In this document: positions 40,595-50,460 of the stretch, in pieces
Layout of the letters: the number at the start of each line of letters is the position of its first letter
Position numbering within the stretch: the stretch's first letter is position 1
Source: a virus
DNA: 53,273 bases
Strand: one strand, 5' to 3'
IMG/VR virus record: IMGVR_UViG_3300042923_000379
Span: 1 to 53,273 of that record
Translations under genes and position numbers: made by a program
Notes under the pieces: generated by a model
What the model was told of the DNA's origin: nothing
Database searches by the model: none
The model's input: the letters and a program-made list of their open reading frames with translations, nothing else

Positions 40595-43500
40595 TATTTC
40601 ACCCCTCTTGATGTATTATCAGATATTCTTTTTCTTTCTAGTTCTGCGGCTGTCATATCTACTGTAGCTCTAGCTATTTCTCTTCCGTTAATAGGGATTG
40701 ATATTTCAAATCTATATATAGCCCCTTGGTTAGTTGAGTTTGAAGTGTATGAATCAGTGTTATAACTTCCATATCCTCCAGTGGTTGCTAGGCTTGGTGT
40801 TGATATAGTTGGGTTTATTGAACTAGCTATAGCTCCTAATCCGTTTATAGCTTTTGACACCATATTCTTTTTGTCTGATATACCTATTGCATAACCTTCG
40901 GTTGTATATTCTCCCATTTCCATCATTACACGTGAAGGAGAACGGATTCCCATAGCATCTTTAAATCCACCGACGAATTTATCAGCAATTGTTTTAGCTA
41001 TATTCCCTATACTAGACAAAGAATTTTTTACGCCGTTAACTAATCCTCTTATAATATCAGAACCCATATCATATAATCTGCTTGGAATATTAGCAATTTC
41101 ATTTACAATAGATGAAACTATGTTCCTTCCAGCTTCTAAAGCTCTATTTCTTGCTTCAATAGCAAAAGAACTAAGGTTACTTAAAGCGTTACTAAAATAT
41201 TCGTATAGTCTAATAGGTATATTAGAAACATACCCAGTAACAGCACTTACCATATTAGAACCAGCTTCGGAAGCCTTATTCCTTGAATTTTCTGCCCATG
41301 TAATTAAATTATTTAAGGTATTACTTAAAAACGTCATTACATTACCAGGTAATTCACTGAAAAAAGTAATAACATTAGCTATTCCAGTTTGTACAGTTAT
41401 TATCATATTCCCTATTCCATAACCAACGTTATAGGGAATTTGAACAAAAAATAAATCATAGAGATATTGCCCTATGACTACTGGTAAATTAGCTACAAAT
41501 GCTATGAAATTATTAAATTGTGTAGGGATAGTTTGTGTAAAAAATATAGAAATGGATTCTCCAATGTTAGAAAAAAATGTTCCTATACTTTCCATTCCAT
41601 CTTGAAAGCCTTCTTTGATATTTGTCCATAATTCTGAAAAAAATGTACCTATTGTTTGTACTAAATTTGATGCCCCTTCTTTTATTTTATCCCAATTTGC
41701 TACTAAAGCTACTCCAATAGCTATCAATGCCGCGATTCCTGCTACAACTCCAGCTACTGCCCCAGCTATTGGTAACCCTACCGCCATTACTGCGCCTACC
41801 ATTGATATTAAACTTCCTAGTAGTACCAATACTGGACCTACCACTGCTGCAATTCCTGCAATAACTAAAATAGTTTTTTTAGCTGCTGGAGATAAATCAC
41901 TAAACCATTTTGCCACTTTACTTAAAGTTTCAGCAAAAGACATTAATATAGGAACTAGAATCTCACCTAATTGCAAACCTATATCGACAAATTGATTTTT
42001 TAATATTTTAAGCCTTGATTCTGTAGTTTGATATCTTTGATTAGCTTCATTCTGCAATGCTGTATTTTCTTGCCATGCTTTATTGCCTATTTCTATTGAC
42101 TGATTAAATAAGTCCCCAGCTCCTGCTGCTCTTAGTATAGAATCTCTAAGCCTTATTTCAGTTATTCCCATATCATCTAATACTTTAATTGCGCTTGTGC
42201 CTCTTTGTTCTGCTGTTCCTACACCGTTTATAAATGCAATTATCGCTGAAGCTGCATCTTCTTTAAAAGCTTGTTTAAATTGACTTGCGCTCATTCCGGC
42301 AACATTTGCAAACTCTGTTAATTTATCAGAACCTGTTTCGGTAGCAAGTTCTATTTCCACCATGAGCTTGGAAAAAGCACTTCCACCCGCCTCGGCCTCA
42401 ATACCAACAGAACTTAAAGCACCTGCAAAAGAAACTATTTGAGCATTTGTTAATCCTACTTGTTTTCCAGCTCCTGCAAGTCTTAAAGCCATGTCAGTAA
42501 TTTCAGATTCGGTTGTAGCCAGATTATTCAAATTGTTATTATCGCTAGGCTTTTTATCCTAACCTCTGGAGGTTTCCCTCATTTGCATCGAATAGTCTTT
42601 TCTATTCCAGTTTGGCATATATTTTCACCTTCAATTTAATTGTTAAGGTGTCGAGTACTCTTGGGAATATTATATTCTGCTTTTATATAAACAGGTTCAA
42701 TTCCTATGCTCTACGGTGAATACATATATTATTATGCATTTTACCTCGGTATTGACTTAGTTATTTCAATGCTTAATTTCAATAAAATAACGTTAATTAT
42801 CTACCGATTTTACTCGATTTTACGCTACTTGTTTCCAAGTAGTAGGGCAATAATGTTCACCCAAGGCTACAATTGTACTTCCTAATCTGTCAAACTCAGT
42901 TTGAGGTATTTGAGTAATATTAGCTAATCTTGCTAATGCTGTTGCGGCTTGGTCAGCACTTAAATTAGTAGAATCTCCTAACATAACCATTGTCTTTGTA
43001 AAACCTAAAATGTTTTCTGTCTTTATACCTAATTGTCCTGCTGCTTCTGCAACTCCTGCAATCTCACTTGCAGCCGGAGGCATTTCTTTAGCCATATCTC
43101 TAATACCTTGATTTAATTGTGAAAATTGTTCTTCTGTTGCATCTACTGTTTTTCTAACTCCTGCAAAAGCACTTTCAAAATCAATAGAACTTTTAACTGC
43201 TGCGGCACCTAATCCAACTATTGGTGCGGTAACTGCTACACTTAATGTTTTACCAACGCTTTGTAACTTACCGCCAAACTCTTGTAACTTAGGACCTAAT
43301 ACTTTTAAAGATTCATCTATTTTATAAAATTTACTACTCTGCTTATCCAGTGCATCATTAGTATCTTTAAGTTGTGATTCCATCTTGTTATACTCTGCAA
43401 CTGCTTTATTTAACTGTATAGCAAGTCCCTGAGTAGCTTTATCGTCTTCACCTTTAACTTTTACACTTTGGTCATAAGAACTCTTTAAATTGTCTATTTT

Positions 43501-43710
43501 AGCCTTTTGAACTTCTAATTGACGATTTAAAATATCACTTTTATTCTTTAAACTATCTGTTGAATTTCCGAAACTATCTGTACTAGACTTAGCTACATCC
43601 ATTTCAGACTTAAGAACTCTCATATTTCTATTTAAGCTTGTTATCCCATTCTGAAAGTTAACAGAATCCATCCCAAGCTTAACAACTAATTCACTTAAGG
43701 TTGTTGCCAT
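40594..43710 (-). CDS. tape measure protein, split by a group I intron (exons 43710-42859 and 42528-40594)
   Basis: Exon 1 encodes 284 residues ending TIVALG; exon 2 encodes 644 residues beginning NNLATTES. Joined they read ALG-NNLATTE, the continuous motif usual in this family, and give 928 residues. Without splicing, translation adds 12 intron-encoded residues and stops at TAA 42820. Exon 1 has coiled coils (about 45-125) and the start of the TMP core. Exon 2 has the rest of the core, hydrophobic segments (about 215-275) and a repetitive helical tail. It sets tail length and passes through during ejection. Confidence 0.93.
42529..42858 (-). ncRNA. group I intron (IA-like), ORF-less, in the tape measure gene
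   Basis: 330 nt from G42858 to the terminal G42529. P1: exon GGGU pairs with GCCC (intron nt 11-14) with U-G at the splice site. P10: exon 2 AAUAAU pairs with AUUAUU (nt 5-10). P2: CUACUUG-GAAA-CAAGUAG (17-34). P3: UCGAGUA/UACUCGA (42-48/202-208). P4: UCGGUA/UACCGA (52-57/108-113). P5: GUUAUUU/AAAUAAC (68-74/93-99). P6: GGU/ACC. P7: G-a-GCAUA/UAUGCC (148-154/240-245) with bulged A and the G-C guanosine site. P7.1: GGAAU/AUUCC. P8: CACCUU/AAGGUG. P9: GAAUAG/CUAUUC (252-257/264-269). No homing endonuclease frame. Confidence 0.94.
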
Positions 43711-43721
43711 TTGCTCACCTC

Positions 43722-44344
43722 CTAATCATCTTCTGGAAGCCCTTGGAGAGTTTCTTTATTTTCATTTTCATTATTGTTTCTGTCATGTTCTTCATCATAA
43801 AGCTTCATAAGTGTAAATAACTTTTTAGGTTGACTTATCCAAAATTCTTCATCTGAAATATTTAGTTTTTTTCTGCATTTATAATAAACCCACTGCCAAT
43901 CTATTTCACTATTGGAGTGGGTTCCTGGTTTCCCTCAGTATTTTCTTTTTCTTCTGTAGCCATGGACATACCATCAAACAATATTGTAAGTAAAGATTCT
44001 TGTATGTAAGAAAGATCTTTAGGGGTAATGTATTGAGCTAATTCTTTTGAAGTATAATCTTCGCCTTCTCCGGAGCTTATTACAGCTGCTAAAATAGTAT
44101 TTAGCATTCCCATCATTGGAGTTTTAGGAGTTTCTTCTTCTTTATTTTCTTTTTTATTAGATTTTTTATCTTCTTGTTTATCTTCAGCAGATAAATCTTT
44201 AACTATTTCCAAAAAACTTTTTCCAAGTTCATTTTCCATTTTCTCGATTGCATTCATGTCTAAAATTGCATTAAATTCTATATCTTGAATTTTAATTAAT
44301 CCAGTTTTCCTTTTAAGTAGTGCCAATTTACTTTTCTTTGACAT
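43722..44344 (-). CDS. tail assembly chaperone long form (gpGT-like, -1 frameshift)
   Basis: Ribosomes slip -1 on GGGAAAC at 43934-43928, placed in frame as G GGA AAC, and read on to TAG at 43724-43722. This adds 68 residues (IDWQWVYYKCRKKLNISDEEFW...) to the first 139, giving about 207. The T-like extension resembles the helical C-domains that bind the tail tube. The tape measure gene follows within 15 nt. Classic tail chaperone arrangement. Confidence 0.88.
43901..44344 (-). CDS. tail assembly chaperone short form (gpG-like)
   Basis: 147 residues without frameshifting, ending TPIVK. Residues 15-60 form the folded part; a Lys/Glu-rich linker (SAEDKQEDKKSNKKENKEEE) divides it from the helical end. 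The excess short form coats the tape measure protein during tail assembly. Confidence 0.88.
   Translation of the reverse strand: MSKKSKLALLKRKTGLIKIQDIEFNAILDMNAIEKMENELGKSFLEIVKDLSAEDKQEDKKSNKKENKEEETPKTPMMGMLNTILAAVISSGEGEDYTSKELAQYITPKDLSYIQESLLTILFDGMSMATEEKENTEGNQEPTPIVK
43928..43934 (-). promoter_or_regulatory. programmed -1 frameshift heptamer GGGAAAC
   Basis: Fits X XXY YYZ exactly in the zero frame of the short chaperone (GAG GGA AAC). Eight codons remain before the zero-frame stop. Only the slip frame stays open through to the tape measure ribosome binding site. Confidence 0.88.
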
Positions 44345-44397
44345 AATTCCTCCTATAATAAAAAGACTAGGTTTCCCTAGTCTTTAATAATTTTTAA

Positions 44398-44985
44398 TTA
44401 AGGTGTTACTGTTCCAAGTTCTTGTACTGCTGTAAACCATGCCGCTTCTTTAGTTTCATCTTTATCTTCTGCATTTCCGTATAGTTCAGCTTTAGGTCTA
44501 TTATCTTTTAATCTACAGTCAAATGTACCTGAGATTGTCTTTGATTTTACATCTGGAGCTTTCTTTTTAGTCCCGTTTTCATCTGTTGGTTGTCCAAATG
44601 TTCCAACATAAAAAACTCTTTTCTTATAATAATCAGTACCAGTAGTAAGATCCCTACATAATACTTCATCTAAATATGCAACTGTTTTAGGTTGTTGATT
44701 GTCTGAAGGTACATATATACCATCTATAATTTGACCACCATATAAAACTAATTGAACTTCTGGTGTTAAATCATCTACTTCCACTTCGATTCCGTAAGAA
44801 GCTGGTCCATATATTTTACCTTCAACTCCATCATCTGATTCTAATTCAACCATTTCTTGTGAAGGAGTAACAGTACAATTTATACCTCTTCCTAATTTTA
44901 CTGGTGTTCCAGCGGTGTAAGTTGTATCTGAATTAACAGTTACAGGAGCTACATAAGGTTTTCTAAATCCTATTTCTCTAGCCAT
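44398..44985 (-). CDS. major tail tube protein
   Basis: 195 residues, phi13-type major tail protein (REIGFRKPYVAPVTV; FYVGTFGQPTDENGTKKKAPD; FDCRLKDNRPK). Positioned between the tail terminator-like gene and the chaperone pair, as expected. A terminator-like region follows at about 44360. Confidence 0.88.
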   Translation of the reverse strand: MAREIGFRKPYVAPVTVNSDTTYTAGTPVKLGRGINCTVTPSQEMVELESDDGVEGKIYGPASYGIEVEVDDLTPEVQLVLYGGQIIDGIYVPSDNQQPKTVAYLDEVLCRDLTTGTDYYKKRVFYVGTFGQPTDENGTKKKAPDVKSKTISGTFDCRLKDNRPKAELYGNAEDKDETKEAAWFTAVQELGTVTP

Positions 44986-45325
44986 TTAAATTCCACTTCC
45001 TTTCTAAATTATAACGAATACTAACCCAATATTCTGGAATATCTGGGATATACTCAGGGCCATTTTCTAAGGCCCATTCAAAATTATTTGATTCCATATT
45101 TTGATTTACTTGATTTATAAAAGTATCTTCAATAGATGCTTTTGAGAAAATATCTACTTGCCATGTCTGTATTTCACTTTCTGGTTCATCATCAGAATAG
45201 TTTTGTCTATCCTTATCTATTCTTTTATAAACTATATAAGTTGTGGCAGAACCACTATAAGATAGGTGTTTAACTGGAATATTAAATGGAGTTAATATAT
45301 TGTAAATATCATCTTTTATACTCAT
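44978..45325 (-). CDS. tail terminator/completion-like protein
   Basis: 115 residues, alpha/beta (VVYKRIDKD, QTWQVDIFSKASIEDTF). Its place just before the tail tube gene matches the tail completion protein of HK97-like phages. Overlaps the tail tube start by 8 nt. Confidence 0.75.
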   Translation of the reverse strand: MSIKDDIYNILTPFNIPVKHLSYSGSATTYIVYKRIDKDRQNYSDDEPESEIQTWQVDIFSKASIEDTFINQVNQNMESNNFEWALENGPEYIPDIPEYWVSIRYNLERKWNLNG

Positions 45326-45780
45326 AATCCTAATTCATCCTTTAAAGTTTTTTTAATAATTTCTAAAGCATCACCTTGTTTAGCATTCATTGCTGGTTGC
45401 ATAAATGGTCTTGCAGGTATTTTAGTACCACCAGCCTTTAATGTATAAACTTTTCCTTTTACTGTTCGCTTAAATGGAATAGACCACCCAAACTCAGCAA
45501 ATTTTAAATAGAACGCTTCAGAATTATCAGCTCGGGTAATACCTATGCCAACCTTTTTAACTCCATCTTCAGTTTTGATATTTCCGATTTTTAAAAATTC
45601 CCTTGCATGTTTTTTACTTGCATTTGAAACAGGAGCATTTCTAATCATTTCTTGTAAAATTGGTTCAGCGCCTTTTTTTAATACTTTATTTTCAATTCCA
45701 GATATTTTATTTTTATCTCCAATATTTAATAAGGCTTTTTGAAGTTCTTCTAATCCATCTAATTCAAGATTGAATCCCAT
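45322..45780 (-). CDS. HK97 gp10-like neck protein
   Basis: 152 residues. LDGLEELQKALLNIGDKNK at the start and KIPARPFMQPAMNAKQGDALE near the end are the HK97 gp10 pattern. It connects head and tail. Confidence 0.9.
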   Translation of the reverse strand: MGFNLELDGLEELQKALLNIGDKNKISGIENKVLKKGAEPILQEMIRNAPVSNASKKHAREFLKIGNIKTEDGVKKVGIGITRADNSEAFYLKFAEFGWSIPFKRTVKGKVYTLKAGGTKIPARPFMQPAMNAKQGDALEIIKKTLKDELGL

Positions 45781-46105
45781 TTTGTGTTACCTCTTTGGCT
45801 CTTAAATAATAAAACTTATGTTCATAATTAATATCATCAACGCTTATAATATCAAAAACTCTTGCCAAATTATTTTTAAATTTTAATTGCATCGATGCAT
45901 CTATATTCACACTTGTATATTTAATTTTGAGCTTTATTACCTTCTCATTTTGATATGCTGAAGCTTCAAAAAATTCTTTATCTCTTAGATTTTGAATTTC
46001 TGCCCAACATTCTCTAATTACTTGAAATTCTTTTATATCATCTGGACCAGGAACTTCAACCATTTGTCCTATTAATATTTTGGATTGTCTCTTAGGACTA
46101 GCCAT
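45764..46105 (-). CDS. phage head-tail adaptor (stopper-like)
   Basis: 113 residues with the head-closure pattern IRECWAEIQNLRDKEFFEASAYQNEKVIKLKIKYT and INYEHKFYYLRAKE. Forms the ring below the connector. Confidence 0.88.
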   Translation of the reverse strand: MASPKRQSKILIGQMVEVPGPDDIKEFQVIRECWAEIQNLRDKEFFEASAYQNEKVIKLKIKYTSVNIDASMQLKFKNNLARVFDIISVDDINYEHKFYYLRAKEVTQNGIQS

Positions 46106-46376
46106 TACTAAATGCCTCTAGTTGTTTAGATAAAGATATTCTTAAAGGACTTATTTTTGCTGAACCACTCCTATTTTCATATAAATCATTTATGACTATT
46201 TTTAAGTAAGTATTATACATTGCAAGAGCTTTTTCATTATCTTCTACATCTTCAAAAGCTATTCCAGTTTCACTTTTAGTTATATATTCTGCTGTAGTAA
46301 TAAGAGAGGACAAAGTATCATCTTCATCCTCTCCATCAATTCTTAACCATTCTTTTACTTGATCTATGGTTAGCAT
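46098..46376 (-). CDS. head-tail connector (gp6-like)
   Basis: 92 residues: MLTIDQVKEWLRIDGEDEDDTLSSLITTAEYITKS is the standard start of gp6-like connector proteins. It docks on the portal. Confidence 0.92.
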   Translation of the reverse strand: MLTIDQVKEWLRIDGEDEDDTLSSLITTAEYITKSETGIAFEDVEDNEKALAMYNTYLKIVINDLYENRSGSAKISPLRISLSKQLEAFSNG

Positions 46377-46386
46377 ATAACCACCC

Positions 46387-46995
46387 CTAAACTACATAAT
46401 AGATATCTACTTTATTTCCATCTAAAGCACTGTTTAAATCTACTGTGTTGCTTTCTAAAGCTGAAGCTGAAACCGCAACTGTAGGAGCTGTTCCCTCTTT
46501 AACATTATTTAAAAATGCCATTAAAACAGTATTATGAGGTAATTTATTAGGTAATCCTAATTTATCCCCAAATCCTATTGCTGTTGTTGCTCCAGTACCA
46601 TCATGAGCAGGAATAGTTATTTTAGTTACTGTCTTGAAAGCCTTACTTCCTTGTACAGTTCCAGCAGTATCAACGGTAAAGACTGGTAAAGTTTCTGTTA
46701 TAACTTCATTGTTATAGTTGGTACCTTCAACTATTACTTGAATAGCTTTTATATCTCCCGCTGTTCCTCCTGCTGTAGCTGTAATGTTTCTTGGTACATC
46801 AGGATTAGTTATAGCAGTTGTAACTACTTGTGTACTTGCTGTACTTGTAACTGCTGCATGTACTCCATCAGTATCAGCTACTAATGGACTTTCTGAGTAG
46901 TGAGCAATAAACCCTCTATCTATTCCGACTCCATCAATATCGGTTCTTAATTTTTGGTTTTTATCATTATAAGGAAATAAACTCAATTTCATCAC
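46387..46995 (-). CDS. virion structural protein, possible head decoration
   Basis: 202 residues, rich in Thr/Ala/Val with beta-sandwich character (NITATAGGTAGDIKAIQVIVEG). It lies between major capsid and connectors. Possibly a head decoration or Ig-like protein; family not certain. Confidence 0.65.
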   Translation of the reverse strand: MMKLSLFPYNDKNQKLRTDIDGVGIDRGFIAHYSESPLVADTDGVHAAVTSTASTQVVTTAITNPDVPRNITATAGGTAGDIKAIQVIVEGTNYNNEVITETLPVFTVDTAGTVQGSKAFKTVTKITIPAHDGTGATTAIGFGDKLGLPNKLPHNTVLMAFLNNVKEGTAPTVAVSASALESNTVDLNSALDGNKVDIYYVV

Positions 46996-47033
46996 CCTTT
47001 CTATTATTTAATAGGTGAGGTTAAAACCCCACC

Positions 47034-48317
47034 CTATGCCTTTTTAACTCTTATAAAGCCTTTATACATAGCTGTGTTACCACCTGCCCATACTGAGCCT
47101 CTATAAGCAATTTGTCCTGTTCTGAATTTGAAATCTCTTGATTCTTCAACAGTTAAAGGAGAATATATTGGCATTTCATAAGCTGATAACATACCATAAG
47201 CCATTGTGAAATCTCCGCTTGAAGCTGTAGCAAAATCTTTACAAGCACTGTTAATTATAAATGGAACTTGGAATGAATCTGAACTAGATATAGTTCCTGT
47301 ATTTCCATTTAAAGTGATCTTATAAAGTTTTTCTCCTGTTGAAGTTCTTATAGCTGCAAACTTAGCTAAATCCTTTTTGTTAAGTATTAAATATCCAGTT
47401 CCTTCAACATCTTCATCCCCACCGTAACCTAATACGATTTTGTCTAAAGTATCTGCATCTATTTCTGATATTGCAATGTCATAATCTGTTGGGATAACTT
47501 TAGTAGGAGCGTTAAATATACCAACTATTGCATTTGCTCCACCAGCACCAGCAATTATTTGTTTAGTAAGTTTCTTTCTTATTGCTGTCACGATATTTCT
47601 TCTTACAACTTCTTGATAGTTGATATTAGGAAGTTTCATTGCTTCATCTGACATTTCAGTATAAGCTGTTATTTTAGCTTTATTGATTGAAATATAATCA
47701 AAAGTTGCATCAGTTTCATTGTAATTTCCAGTTTCATCTGTATAATCAGCCTCACCGTATCCAACTATAAAGCCTTTTTCATATGCATTACCACCATTTA
47801 AAGGAACAGCATTAACCATATCAACTAATCCTGATACTTGATTAAATGTATCATTTAAAGTATTTGAATATTTAGTTTGAACTACTAAATCTCCAGAACC
47901 TATAGTTGTTGCTCTTAATTCTGGCATTTCATCCATTTCATAAGTAACTGATCTTTTTTCTTTTAAGTCAGCTCCTCTTTTTTCATATGCTTTTTCTAAT
48001 GCTGCTCTTGCTTCTGAATCTTCTTTAGAATTTTGAACTCCAAATGATCCTAAAACAGCTTGTTTACCAACCGGTTGACTTCTTTGTTCACCTTTTGCTC
48101 CAAGTTCTTCTCCTTCATCTGCTTTTGCTCTTTTTTCTGCTTCTTCAATCTTTTCTAATTCGCTTCTTAATTCCTTTATTTCTGGAATTAAAGTTAAAAG
48201 TTCCTCATTTATACCTCTTAATTCTGTTGCATCATTTGATTCATTGTTTTTCTTTTCAAGTTCTGCTTGTCTAGCCTCTTTAGTTTTTAACATTTTTAAT
48301 ATAAATTCTTTTCCCAT
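47034..48317 (-). CDS. major capsid protein, HK97 fold
   Basis: 427 residues. The N-terminal ~105 residues form a charged coiled coil (delta scaffold domain) that the protease removes. The HK97 core follows (PLNGGNAYEKGFIVGYGEADYTDE; LTKQIIAGAGGANAIVGIFNAP; FRTGQIAYRGSVWAGG). Located directly downstream of the protease gene. Confidence 0.95.
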   Translation of the reverse strand: MGKEFILKMLKTKEARQAELEKKNNESNDATELRGINEELLTLIPEIKELRSELEKIEEAEKRAKADEGEELGAKGEQRSQPVGKQAVLGSFGVQNSKEDSEARAALEKAYEKRGADLKEKRSVTYEMDEMPELRATTIGSGDLVVQTKYSNTLNDTFNQVSGLVDMVNAVPLNGGNAYEKGFIVGYGEADYTDETGNYNETDATFDYISINKAKITAYTEMSDEAMKLPNINYQEVVRRNIVTAIRKKLTKQIIAGAGGANAIVGIFNAPTKVIPTDYDIAISEIDADTLDKIVLGYGGDEDVEGTGYLILNKKDLAKFAAIRTSTGEKLYKITLNGNTGTISSSDSFQVPFIINSACKDFATASSGDFTMAYGMLSAYEMPIYSPLTVEESRDFKFRTGQIAYRGSVWAGGNTAMYKGFIRVKKA

Positions 48318-48328
48318 TATTTTTCACC

Positions 48329-48988
48329 TTAACCTTTCATTAATAAAATATTTTGATTTTTTTGTCTTAAAATTTCCGCTTGATTCTTTTTAGTAAAGTT
48401 ATCCAACTCTTGTTTAGCGTTATCCAACGCCGCCCTGGCATTATCCAATGCACTTTTATCGCGGGCATTTATATCTGTATTGGAGTAAGCTGGCATATTA
48501 ACCGCACTTACTTCATAGACTTTTCTAATTTTTAAAATGTGTCTACATGGAGTATCTGTGTCTAAATCAGTCCACTTGGCTTCAGCAATAGTAAACATAA
48601 AAGACATTCCATCTATATCACCACGCTTAATTGAGCTGTATAAGCTCTTGGATTCAGTATTGTTTTCAATGTCTAAAGTAGATTTAATAAACAAACCTTT
48701 TTCATCTGTAGATAATTGCATAGTTGAATTGCCATTATTTCTTCTACTTCTAGCTAAAGGAATTTTTCTAGTATCATGATTTACAAAAAATAGGACATCA
48801 TCAAAATCGCAACCATCAAATGCGCCACGCTCTATAATTTCATCAAACCATCCACCGATACTAACTTTTTGGTCATAAACTGCGGCATGCCCTTCTACTG
48901 TAGAACCTTCCTCAGCTGCTCTAAAATCAGCAACGCCAAAACTTCTTACAGCCACTTCATCATTTTTAGGTAAATTCTTTTTATTCAT
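48329..48988 (-). CDS. prohead protease, HK97 family (U35)
   Basis: About 219 residues from ATG 48988 (GGAG 8 nt upstream). VEGHAAVYDQ, FVNHDTRKIPLARSRR with the catalytic His, and KRGDIDGMSFMF with the catalytic Ser. It matures the capsid. The C-terminal Ala/Asn repeat (ALDNARAALDNAKQEL) is a helical scaffold-like tail. Confidence 0.93.
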   Translation of the reverse strand: MNKKNLPKNDEVAVRSFGVADFRAAEEGSTVEGHAAVYDQKVSIGGWFDEIIERGAFDGCDFDDVLFFVNHDTRKIPLARSRRNNGNSTMQLSTDEKGLFIKSTLDIENNTESKSLYSSIKRGDIDGMSFMFTIAEAKWTDLDTDTPCRHILKIRKVYEVSAVNMPAYSNTDINARDKSALDNARAALDNAKQELDNFTKKNQAEILRQKNQNILLMKG

Positions 48989-49023
48989 TTCATATCTCCT
49001 TTCAAGCAAAATAAAAAAACACC

Positions 49024-50271
49024 CTAATTAGGCGTTTTCTCTTTTAAATTAGATTTTTGCATCTGATATGCATCCGCTAATTCAACATTTATATAATTTA
49101 AAGACATTGTTCTTCTATCCCCAGTACCATCAGGCAATGGAGGATATCCAAGTAATGCAAGTTTTTGATCGTCTTGTAATAATCCTTGTTCTCCAGCTGT
49201 TTTAATAAGTTCTAATTTAGTTTTTGTACTTAAATACATCATATCTCTTTGATAAAAGATAATTTCATTCCCAAAATTAAGCTCATTTTCTGTAAAAATT
49301 GTTTTTGAAAATGCTTGGCCTAAACTTATTATTAAAGGTTCAAGAGTTTTTTCATAAAAAGCTTGATATTGTTCATCATTAAAATCACCATTTAATATCG
49401 GTAATGAAACTCCAAAATATCTTAATATTTTATTGTCTATAAATTCTAATGTAGCTTTATCAATTAATTTAGGATCACTATTAACGGGAATATATTCGCC
49501 TTTTAAATCTAAAGGTAAAATTCCAGTTTTACCAGAGTTTAAAGCTTCTTCAAATTTCTTTTTTTCTTCCATCATTAATGGGCCATCCATCATTGTATTA
49601 AATTTCATTACACCTCTTACGGATAAACTTGTACCTATAGCCTTTTCAACGCCTTGTAAGAGAGTGTCGTTAATATTTAATACCTTTAATAATGCAGCGT
49701 TATCTGGTCTACCATCTAAACCTCCACCCATAATGTCATTTACTCCAAATTTCTTTCTTAAGTGAATTACATCAGAATAAGCTAAAGTAAAGCTCTGTCC
49801 ATTGCTGAAAAAGAATTTAACAAACAATTTGTCCGAAGCATCTTGAATAAAATCAACTTGAACTGGATTCAATGGATATAATCCTGTGTATTTTCTTATG
49901 TTATTATTATTTGAATCTTTAGTAATTTCATAAATAGGATAAATAAAACAATTTGAATTTAGATATAATAACCATATTGTCTTTTCTAAGAAATCCCTAG
50001 TTGTCATTAACTCATTAGGAGCAAATTTAAAGAGTCTATTTATACTGCTATTAATTTCAGATTGTTTTTTGCTATCCCCTCTTATGTGTCTAGGTCTTAA
50101 TTTACTGCATTCTGTTGCTATAACATCTATACACATTTGAACTACATCACTTGCAAATATATCATTTCCAAACTGACTAAATATAGGAACTGATCCATTT
50201 AAGAAATCTGCAAATTTCGCATTTTTAAAATTATTAGTAGATTGTTTATTGACTAAACTTGAAAGTAACAT
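49024..50271 (-). CDS. portal protein, HK97 family
   Basis: 415 residues, AGGAGG before the ATG. VVQMCIDVIATECSKLRPRHI near the start, ILRYFGVSLPILNGDFNDEQYQAFYEKTLEPLI in the second half and DGTGDRRTMSLNYINV at the end are standard. It forms the dodecameric DNA entry ring. Confidence 0.95.
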   Translation of the reverse strand: MLLSSLVNKQSTNNFKNAKFADFLNGSVPIFSQFGNDIFASDVVQMCIDVIATECSKLRPRHIRGDSKKQSEINSSINRLFKFAPNELMTTRDFLEKTIWLLYLNSNCFIYPIYEITKDSNNNNIRKYTGLYPLNPVQVDFIQDASDKLFVKFFFSNGQSFTLAYSDVIHLRKKFGVNDIMGGGLDGRPDNAALLKVLNINDTLLQGVEKAIGTSLSVRGVMKFNTMMDGPLMMEEKKKFEEALNSGKTGILPLDLKGEYIPVNSDPKLIDKATLEFIDNKILRYFGVSLPILNGDFNDEQYQAFYEKTLEPLIISLGQAFSKTIFTENELNFGNEIIFYQRDMMYLSTKTKLELIKTAGEQGLLQDDQKLALLGYPPLPDGTGDRRTMSLNYINVELADAYQMQKSNLKEKTPN

Positions 50272-50274
50272 CTG

Positions 50275-50448
50275 CTATCCTCCTTTCCTAGCTATTAAAA
50301 AGGCTAATGCTATAAGACATAATCCTAAAACTATGTATCCAGCAGGAATATAAATTAAAAAAACTCCTAATGCTAGAGAAGAAACTCCAACTATTACGAG
50401 AAAATCATCAATGTATTTTTTTATGAAGTTTTTGACTTTTTCAAACAA
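50275..50448 (-). CDS. small two-helix membrane protein
   Basis: 57 residues from TTG 50448 (GGTGAT upstream). Two transmembrane segments (FLVIVGVSSLALGVFLIYI and GYIVLGLCLIALAFLIA). A membrane protein between terminase and portal is found in some siphoviruses; role unknown. Confidence 0.55.
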   Translation of the reverse strand: MFEKVKNFIKKYIDDFLVIVGVSSLALGVFLIYIPAGYIVLGLCLIALAFLIARKGG

Positions 50449-50460
50449 TTTATCACCGCC

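Noticed and set aside
42529-42858. Interruption as IStron, intein or group II intron
   Set aside because: No transposase or intein frame is present, the ends lack group II GUGYG/AY signatures, and a complete group I fold with P1/P10/P7 explains it.
35096-49000. Plus-strand frames opposite structural genes (for example near 38.4, 41.6, 48.0 and 49.4 kb)
   Set aside because: They are antisense shadows of well-identified virion genes.
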